Shown here piece by piece: positions 53,651-59,470 of a stretch of DNA of 59,470 bases (position 1 is its first letter; each line of letters begins with the position of its first letter). Below the pieces are notes generated by a model that saw only the letters and a program-made list of their open reading frames with translations, did no database searches and had not been told where the DNA came from. Position numbers and translations under genes: made by a program. Source of the DNA: Marilutibacter chinensis (GTDB lineage: Bacteria; Pseudomonadota; Gammaproteobacteria; Xanthomonadales; Xanthomonadaceae); contig NZ_JAKJPO010000020.1 of NCBI RefSeq assembly GCF_021725675.1, positions 1 to 59,470 of the forward strand. Reading direction: 5' to 3'.

Positions 53651-53963
53651 GGTGGATCCTCCGGCAGGTGGATTGAAGGGAAGTCGGGACAACAGAGACG
53701 CGCCGGCAGGCGCCGCACAGGCGTCAGATCGAGAAGCCGCCATCCAGCGTCACGCTGGCGCCGGTCATGCAGCTGGCATCTGCGCTCGCCGGGAATTTCA
53801 CGCCCATCCGGTGTCGGCCACATGTCCTGCCAACCCCGGATTTGTCAGTCAATGGCCGCAAGTGGCCCGTGGATACATTCCGGTACAAACACGGCCCGCG
53901 CCGACACCCGGCCGATACAGTGGGGTACTGGAATGGCACTCCCCGACCATGAGGAGACCTGCC
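53651..53963. other. 313-base divergent region with an SDR gene remnant
   Basis: Apart from the remnant at 53724-53800 no gene is visible. The region separates two divergent hydrolase genes and should hold both promoters; GGTACAAACACGG and TACAGTGGGGTACTGG around 53880-53935 are the only A/T-containing patches. Confidence 0.4.
53724..53800 (-). pseudogene. 3' remnant of a short-chain dehydrogenase gene
   Basis: On the minus strand this reads FPASADASCMTGASVTLDGGFSI and then a stop. That is the characteristic C-terminal end of classical SDR enzymes (S..ASF.TGA...VDGG). Upstream in that frame the similarity stops abruptly, so only the last 25 or so codons remain. Confidence 0.7.
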
Positions 53964-54758
53964 ATGTTCCGTTCGATCCCGTTGTTGCTGTTTCTAGCGC
54001 TGGGCACCACGCTCACCCCCGCCGCCGCGCGCCCTGCCGTCGATCCAGACGCCCCCACCGTCATCCTTGTGCACGGTGCCTTCGCCGACGCCTCCAGTTG
54101 GGACCAGGTGGCCAAGCGTCTCCGGCGTCGCGGCGTTCCCGTCGTGGCCGTGGACAATCCGCTCAGTTCGCTCGAAGCAGATGTGGACGTTACCCGCGCC
54201 GCAATCGCCGCGGCACCGGGCAAGGTGGTGCTGGTCGGTCACTCCTGGGGAGGCACCGTGATCACCCAGGCGGGCGTCGATCCCAAGGTGACCGCGTTGG
54301 TCTATGTGGCGGCGTTCGCTCCCGATGTGGGACAGACCTCGGCCCAGCAGGGCGAACATTTCCCCGTCGCGCCCGGCCTGCAGCAGTTGCTGGAGCGGGA
54401 CGGCTGGCTCTCATTGTCGCCGCAGACGATCGCGCGCGACTTCGCCCAGGACCTGACGCCGCGCGCACTGGCACGCGTGCAGGCCAGCCAGCTGCCGCTC
54501 AAGGCCAGCGCGCTTGCCGAGCCGGTGACCGCGGCGGCGTGGCGCTCACGTCCGAGCTGGTACGTGGTGTCGCGCAAGGACCGGATGCTGGCGCCGCAAC
54601 TCCAGGTAGCCACAGCGCAACGTATCGGCGCCACGCTGTACTCCGTCGGTGCCAGCCACGTCGCGCCCGTATCGGAGCCAGGCGAAGTCAGCAACGTCAT
54701 CCTGGAGGCCAGCGGCCTGCGACCGGCCGATGCCCCCACCAGCGCCGCCGGCGGTTAA
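53964..54758 (+). CDS. secreted alpha/beta hydrolase (serine nucleophile)
   Basis: The 264-residue product has a signal peptide (ending AAARP) and an alpha/beta hydrolase core: PTVILVHGAFADASSW, nucleophile elbow VGHSWGGTV with Ser94, KDRMLAP for the acid and GASHVAPVSEP for the catalytic His. This HGAFADASSW subgroup is common in proteobacteria and actinobacteria as uncharacterised esterases. It is divergent from the epoxide-hydrolase-like gene and 75 bases upstream of a two-component pair. Confidence 0.82.
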   Translation: MFRSIPLLLFLALGTTLTPAAARPAVDPDAPTVILVHGAFADASSWDQVAKRLRRRGVPVVAVDNPLSSLEADVDVTRAAIAAAPGKVVLVGHSWGGTVITQAGVDPKVTALVYVAAFAPDVGQTSAQQGEHFPVAPGLQQLLERDGWLSLSPQTIARDFAQDLTPRALARVQASQLPLKASALAEPVTAAAWRSRPSWYVVSRKDRMLAPQLQVATAQRIGATLYSVGASHVAPVSEPGEVSNVILEASGLRPADAPTSAAGG

Positions 54759-54833
54759 CGTGCGGCGCACTGGCGCTAACATCCGTCGCAGGGGCCTTGT
54801 TTTCCCTGCGAGCGAACTTGGGAGTACCCGCGC

Positions 54834-55577
54834 ATGTCATCCCGCACCGATCATGTCCTTGTCGTCGATGACGATCGCGACATCCGCCAAATGGTCGGCG
54901 ACTACCTGCGGCGCAACGGCCTGCGCGTCAGCCTGGCTGCGGATGGCCGGGAGATGCGGGCCACGCTGGATACCAGCGACATCGACCTGATCGTGCTCGA
55001 CGTGATGATGCCGGGCGAGGATGGCCTGTCGCTTTGCCGCAACCTGCGCGCAGGCAAGCACAAGACGGTTCCGGTCGTCCTGCTGACCGCGCGCGATGAT
55101 GAGACCGACCGCATCATCGGGTTGGAGATGGGCGCCGACGACTACGTGAGCAAGCCGTTTTCTTCGCGGGAACTGCTGGCGCGCATCAGCGCGGTGATCC
55201 GCCGCACCCGCATGCTTCCTCCCAACCTGCAGGTCAGCGAGGCCAGCCGCCTGCTCGGGTTCGGCGACTGGCGCCTGGACACCACGGCACGGCACCTGCT
55301 GGATGCCGATGGCACGGTCTATCCCCTGAGCGGGGCCGAGTTCCGGCTCCTTCGCGTGTTCATCGATCATCCGCAACGGGTGCTGAGCCGCGATCAGCTG
55401 CTCAACCTCACGCAGGGGCGCGATGCGGAGATGTTCGACCGGTCCATCGATCTGCTGGTCAGCCGGCTGCGCCAGCGACTTGGAGACGGCGCGCGCGAGC
55501 AGATGTACATCAAGACCGTGCGCAGTGAAGGCTACGTGTTCAGCCAGCCTGTCGTGCTGATCGACGAAGACGCATGA
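54834..55577 (+). CDS. OmpR-family response regulator
   Basis: The 247-residue protein has a receiver domain (VVDDDRDIRQM, phospho-acceptor Asp56 in VLDVMMPGEDG, Lys in VSKPFSSREL) and a winged-helix DNA-binding domain (YPLSGAEFRLLRVFIDHPQRVLSRDQLL, RSIDLLVSRLRQRLGD, KTVRSEGYVFS). Its stop overlaps the start of the sensor gene (ATGA). It is close to OmpR/TctD-type regulators. The likely targets are the flanking redox/hydrolase genes and perhaps the ABC-F gene. Confidence 0.92.
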   Translation: MSSRTDHVLVVDDDRDIRQMVGDYLRRNGLRVSLAADGREMRATLDTSDIDLIVLDVMMPGEDGLSLCRNLRAGKHKTVPVVLLTARDDETDRIIGLEMGADDYVSKPFSSRELLARISAVIRRTRMLPPNLQVSEASRLLGFGDWRLDTTARHLLDADGTVYPLSGAEFRLLRVFIDHPQRVLSRDQLLNLTQGRDAEMFDRSIDLLVSRLRQRLGDGAREQMYIKTVRSEGYVFSQPVVLIDEDA

Positions 55578-56902
55578 GCAGCGTTCCGCCAAAGTGGCCT
55601 TCGCGCCTTCTGCCGCGCACTCTGCGGGCCCGGCTGCTGCTGATCCTGGGCGCAGGCCTGTTGCTGGCGCATGCACTTTCGTTCTCCGTACTGTCGTATG
55701 AGCGCATGGATGCCACCCGCTCGATGATGTTGAGGAACCTGTTCGAGGACATTCCCGTCAGTGTGGCGTTGCTGGAGCGCCTTTCGCCGGCGCAGCGGGT
55801 CGAATGGATCCCGCGCCTGGAGCGGCGCACCTATCGTTACCTGTTGCGTCCGGCGCAGACCGGAAAGCCGCTGGCGAGCGAGCGCGCACGGCAGGTAGCC
55901 GGCTTGATCGACGATGCGCTGGCTCACCGGTACGCATTGCGGCCGCGCGCGGTTTCGTCCCTCCCGGAGCGCTACGAGGTGGAACTGACCTTGCGGGATG
56001 GGCGGCCATTGACCATCGAAGTCACGCCGGCCCCCATGCCAGTCGCGCGATGGTTGCCCTGGATACTGATTGCGCAGGTCGTGCTGCTGCTGGCGTGCGT
56101 CGGCGCGGCGGTGCGCCTGGCCACGCGGCCGCTGGCGCAGTTGGCGCTGGCGGCCGAGCGCATGGATCCTGCGGGAAAAGGCGCGCCGCTTCCCCAGGAC
56201 GGAGGCGCGGAGATCGCCAAGGCGGCGCAGGCGCTCAATACCCTGCAATCGCGGGTCGCGGCCCATGTGTCGGAACGTACGCAGATACTGGCGGCCATCT
56301 CGCACGATCTGCAGACACCGATCACCCGCATGCGGCTACGGGTGGAAGCTTTGGATGAGAGTACAGAGCAAGCGCGGCTGCTCAATGACGTTGACCAGAT
56401 CAGCCAGTTGATCCGGGAAGGCCTGAACTATGCCCGCAGCGCCAGGGTGACGATGGACCCGTCGGTGCGGCTTGACCTGCACGCGTTCCTGGACAGTGTG
56501 GTGGGCGACTACCAGGACACTGGCAAGGCCGTGCAGCACACAGGAGGCGATAATGCATCGCTGCAGACGCATCCGCAGGTGTTGCGCCGCGTCCTGCAGA
56601 ACCTCATCGACAACGCGCTGGCATATGCCGGGAGCGCCGAGACAAGGTTGCGGGTGGACGGCAAGGGACAGGTATGCATCGATGTCCTGGACCGTGGCCC
56701 CGGTGTACCGGAGGCGCAGCTGGATGCGATCAAGCAGCCCTTCCATCGCCTGGAGCCATCGCGCAGCCGGTCCACCGGCGGCACCGGCCTGGGCCTGGCC
56801 ATTGCGCACCAGCTCACGAATGCACTGGGCGGGCAGCTGGCATTGATCAATCGCGATGGCGGCGGACTGCAGGCCACCCTAACCTTGGGTACGAAGGCAT
56901 AG
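55574..56902 (+). CDS. sensor histidine kinase partner of the OmpR-type regulator
   Basis: The 442-residue protein has two membrane helices (about 20-40 and 161-182) around a periplasmic domain of about 120 residues and a HAMP linker (RLATRPLAQLALAAERMD). HisKA is LAAISHDLQTPITRMRL (His244). The HATPase boxes are NLIDNALAYAG, DRGPGVPEAQLDAI and STGGTGLGLAI. The layout is EnvZ-like. The signal is unknown. The ATGA overlap with the regulator ensures matched translation. Confidence 0.92.
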   Translation: MSSVPPKWPSRLLPRTLRARLLLILGAGLLLAHALSFSVLSYERMDATRSMMLRNLFEDIPVSVALLERLSPAQRVEWIPRLERRTYRYLLRPAQTGKPLASERARQVAGLIDDALAHRYALRPRAVSSLPERYEVELTLRDGRPLTIEVTPAPMPVARWLPWILIAQVVLLLACVGAAVRLATRPLAQLALAAERMDPAGKGAPLPQDGGAEIAKAAQALNTLQSRVAAHVSERTQILAAISHDLQTPITRMRLRVEALDESTEQARLLNDVDQISQLIREGLNYARSARVTMDPSVRLDLHAFLDSVVGDYQDTGKAVQHTGGDNASLQTHPQVLRRVLQNLIDNALAYAGSAETRLRVDGKGQVCIDVLDRGPGVPEAQLDAIKQPFHRLEPSRSRSTGGTGLGLAIAHQLTNALGGQLALINRDGGGLQATLTLGTKA

Positions 56903-57089
56903 CGTCGGTTCATTCCCGCAGCCACGCTGCCATGCCACAATGCGTGCTCCGCACGTTCTGCTGGAGTTGCCCCAGACATGTGATCCAAGCGTTCCCCCTA
57001 GCGAATCGGAGCCGTCCAAGACCACACCGGACGCTCCCACCGGCGATCTGCGCGCGCATCGCGTTCGCGTCGCACCCCAGGAGGAACCC

Positions 57090-58712
57090 ATGTCCGAGGC
57101 ACGCGTCAGCGTTTCCCATCTTTCTTTTGCTTGGCCGGACGGTACACCCGTTCTGACCGATGTGTCCTGCGTGATCGGTCCGTCCAGGACCGGATTGGTG
57201 GCGCCCAACGGCGGCGGCAAGAGCACCTTGCTGCGCCTGATCGCAGGCGAACTCTCGCCTGGTGCCGGCACCATCACGGTATCCGGCGACCTGGGCTATC
57301 TTCCCCAGGATCCGACGCTGGACCCCGACGCGCGGGTGGCCGACGCCTTGGGCGTCGCCAGCACCGTACATGCACTGGAGGCGATCGCGTGCGGTGATAC
57401 GGATCCGGCCCTGTTCGAACGCGCCGAAGGGCACTGGGACATCCGCGAGCGGATCGCTGCGACCTTGGCGCGCCTGGGCTTGGACAACGTATCCCTGGAG
57501 CGCCGAATCTCCACCTTCAGTGGCGGCCAGGCCATGTCCCTCGCTCTGGCGGGACAACTGCTGCGACGCCCCGCCGTGCTGTTGCTGGACGAACCCACCA
57601 ACCACCTGGACCTTGCGTCCCGCAAACGGCTGCTGGATGCGCTGTCTGACTATCGTGGCAGCATCATCGTGGCAAGCCATGACCGGACCTTGCTCGAAGG
57701 CATGGAGCAGATCGCCGAACTACGCCCATCCAGTCTTCGTCTCTACGGCGGAGGATTCGGCGCCTATCAGGCGTCGGTTGAGTCGGAACGACTGGCGTTG
57801 GAGCATCACGTCCATCATCTGCGGAGAGAGCTGCATCGTGAGCACCGCGAGATGCGGCAGGCGCGGGAGCGCACCGAAAGACGGACAGCAAACGCAAGGC
57901 GCAACCGGGCCGACGCAGGCCTGTCGAGAATCGTGGCGGGCAATCGCGCTCGCGCCGCAGAGGTTTCGGCGGCAAAGACCGAAGGTGCCCACGGACATCG
58001 CGTCAGCCGCGTACGCGAGCAACTCCAGCATGCGAAGACTAGAATCCATGCCGTGTCCGCGCCGTCGTTCTCCCTGCCCGCGACCCGCGTTGCCGACAAT
58101 CAGCTTCTGTTGGCTGGCGAGCATCTGCAGGCAGATTCCGGTGGCCGCTCACTCTTCGGCGGGCAAGGCGTATCGCTGACCATCCGAGGGCCGGAGCGGA
58201 TCGCCATCCTGGGCGACAACGGAACAGGCAAGACGACGCTGCTGAGAATCCTGGCCGGCGAGGTAGTGCCGATCGCGGGCAGACTCAGGCGCGGATTGAC
58301 ACGTTCGGCTTATCTTTCCCAGCGTCTGGGTCATCTCGACCCCTCGCTCACCGTAGCGGAGAACCTCGCGCTGGCGGCAACCCGCATGACGGCGCAGGGT
58401 CGCTCCGACCTGCTGGCACGATTGCAGTTCCGGGGCGCACGCATGCACCTGCCGGCAGGTGCGCTGTCTGGAGGCGAGCATGTCAGGCTCTCACTGGCCT
58501 GCGTGCTCCATGCGGACATGGCCCCGAACCTGCTGCTGCTGGATGAGCCTACGAACAATCTCGACCTCGAATCCATGGCTGAACTGGAACATGCTCTGGC
58601 CGGCTTCGAAGGGGCACTGGTGGTGGTCAGCCATGACGTTCCGTTTCTGGATGCTATTGGTACCACCCGCAAGCTCCTGCTGAGTGCGGAAGGCTTGACC
58701 GACATCACGTGA
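57090..58712 (+). CDS. ABC-F family ATP-binding protein
   Basis: The start at 57090 follows GGAGGA. The 540-residue protein has two ATPase domains and no membrane segment. The first has VAPNGGGKSTLL, TFSGGQAMSLALA and VLLLDEPTNHLDL. The second has LGDNGTGKTTLL, ALSGGEHVRLSLA and LLLLDEPTNNLDL. A long charged linker (HREHREMRQARERTERR) lies between, as in ABC-F translation factors. Some members protect ribosomes from antibiotics, others regulate elongation; which applies is not evident. It follows the two-component pair by 187 bases. Confidence 0.88.
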   Translation: MSEARVSVSHLSFAWPDGTPVLTDVSCVIGPSRTGLVAPNGGGKSTLLRLIAGELSPGAGTITVSGDLGYLPQDPTLDPDARVADALGVASTVHALEAIACGDTDPALFERAEGHWDIRERIAATLARLGLDNVSLERRISTFSGGQAMSLALAGQLLRRPAVLLLDEPTNHLDLASRKRLLDALSDYRGSIIVASHDRTLLEGMEQIAELRPSSLRLYGGGFGAYQASVESERLALEHHVHHLRRELHREHREMRQARERTERRTANARRNRADAGLSRIVAGNRARAAEVSAAKTEGAHGHRVSRVREQLQHAKTRIHAVSAPSFSLPATRVADNQLLLAGEHLQADSGGRSLFGGQGVSLTIRGPERIAILGDNGTGKTTLLRILAGEVVPIAGRLRRGLTRSAYLSQRLGHLDPSLTVAENLALAATRMTAQGRSDLLARLQFRGARMHLPAGALSGGEHVRLSLACVLHADMAPNLLLLDEPTNNLDLESMAELEHALAGFEGALVVVSHDVPFLDAIGTTRKLLLSAEGLTDIT

Positions 58713-58909
58713 GCGAAGGCCCGCTGACGGTGTCTACAGCGGACGTTCGAACTGCAAGGCTGGTTGTCTGCCGAACATGGAGCAAAACATCCGCCCAATT
58801 CTGGCCGGAAGCAGCCACTCGGGCAGCATCGTTTGACCGGCACTGGCAGATAGCCCGTGAAAGCAGATGCACTGTCCAGTCGTTACTCGCACCCGCAGAC
58901 CGTCGCCCT

Positions 58910-59338
58910 TCAATCCCCACACCGCGCATACGGCGAGCCATCGACCAGGGTCTGGTGCCGGGCCGACAGCGGCGGTCCGCCCGGGTAGCCGCGGTCGTGC
59001 GGCTCGATCCGCAGGGCGCCGGGCACCTCGCCGTCGTTGAGCAGCATGATCACCGGCCGTTCGGCGCCGGCATACGGGAACACCGTGCGGACGATGCCCT
59101 CGTAGTCCTGGCCGAAGTAGCTCCAGGCCACCTCGGGTTGGGCGATGCGTTCGCTGGCGCCGCCGACACGGATCTCCAGGCCGGTCGCGGCGACGGTGAT
59201 TAGCGGTTCGCGGGTGCAGTCGCCGCCCGGGGCGTAGCGGCCGTAGCTGTCGCCGAAGCTGTTGGCGGGCAGCGGGTCCTCGGCCTGCGCGCCGGGGGCG
59301 GCAAGGGCGAGTCCGAGCAGGACGGCGAATCGGTACAT
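58910..59338 (-). CDS. small secreted hypothetical protein
   Basis: The start at 59338 gives 142 residues with a signal peptide (MYRFAVLLGLALAAPGAQAE). Two cysteines near the ends of the mature chain (GGDCTRE and YARCGD) may pair. The middle is beta-rich (LITVAATGLEIRVGG, PVIMLLNDGEVPG). The family is not recognised. Codon usage returns here to the very G+C-rich pattern of the first 48 kb. An ATG nine bases earlier (59347) is possible. The 197 bases before its 3' end and the last 132 bases of the window hold no gene I can support. Confidence 0.6.
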   Translation of the reverse strand: MYRFAVLLGLALAAPGAQAEDPLPANSFGDSYGRYAPGGDCTREPLITVAATGLEIRVGGASERIAQPEVAWSYFGQDYEGIVRTVFPYAGAERPVIMLLNDGEVPGALRIEPHDRGYPGGPPLSARHQTLVDGSPYARCGD

Positions 59339-59470
59339 GGCGGCCACCGCGGGCGGGAACGGTTCCGATGGGAACGCCGCCGCTGACGCGGTGCGGCCAG
59401 ACCGCCGGGGTCGAGGCCTCCGGTCCAGTCGCGGAGCCGGGATCGGCCCCGCGACTGGACGGCGGCAGAA

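Noticed and set aside
58713..58909. Short open frames after the ABC-F gene
   Set aside because: No ribosome-binding site, no domain, and translations from both strands look random.

Overview
The window is a G+C-rich chromosomal segment of a gammaproteobacterium that looks like Xanthomonadaceae (Lysobacter/Luteimonas-like). This rests on the gene families present (ECF43-type sigma factor with a Ser/Thr kinase, an array of secreted proteases with PPC and P domains, an SSS symporter with a DUF4212 subunit, DcaP-like porin) and on dispersed hairpins of the GTAGGAGCGGCG...GCCGCTCCTAC type. No database search was possible, so family names come from motif recognition.

Layout: 0-4 kb, four overlapping genes for a chaperone/outer-membrane-barrel secretion cluster of unusual type. 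4-20.8 kb, mostly housekeeping and single-gene functions: lipoprotein acid phosphatase, Rep helicase, two Sel1-like secreted paralogues flanking a tandem methylglyoxal-synthase-fold protein and thymidine kinase, a sigma factor/kinase pair, MutM, an NAD(P)-binding oxidoreductase divergent from a LysR regulator, a CHAD protein, a fatty acid desaturase and an EF-hand protein. 21.3-39.2 kb, an acetate-utilisation neighbourhood: symporter plus small subunit plus porin on the minus strand, divergent acetyl-CoA synthetase, response regulator CrbR, and, 5 kb further on, sensor CrbS followed by a DUF294 protein and a DnaQ-like exonuclease.

The most striking content lies between crbR and crbS. A pepsin-family (A1) aspartic protease and a GNAT acetyltransferase are followed by a SonM/OphMA-type peptide backbone N-methyltransferase whose stop codon overlaps the start of a 90-residue putative precursor. 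That precursor has a helical leader, a hydrophobic core (VLSLLV) and a long acidic tail. This is a split borosin RiPP pathway, with the aspartic protease as an attractive but unproven maturation enzyme. A GGDEF protein follows.

39.6-48.7 kb holds four consecutive secreted proteases (trypsin-like, M4, M28, lysyl-endopeptidase-like) that share nearly identical C-terminal PPC and P domains, down to long DNA repeats. From 48.8 to about 58.7 kb the segment looks acquired: a decayed IS3/IS407-type element, then a minus-strand redox/detoxification run (alpha/beta hydrolase, cytochrome P460, Ohr, CcdA, TlpA-like) facing a plus-strand hydrolase, an OmpR-type two-component pair and an ABC-F protein. 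The last gene is a small secreted protein of unknown function. No tRNA, rRNA or CRISPR array was seen.
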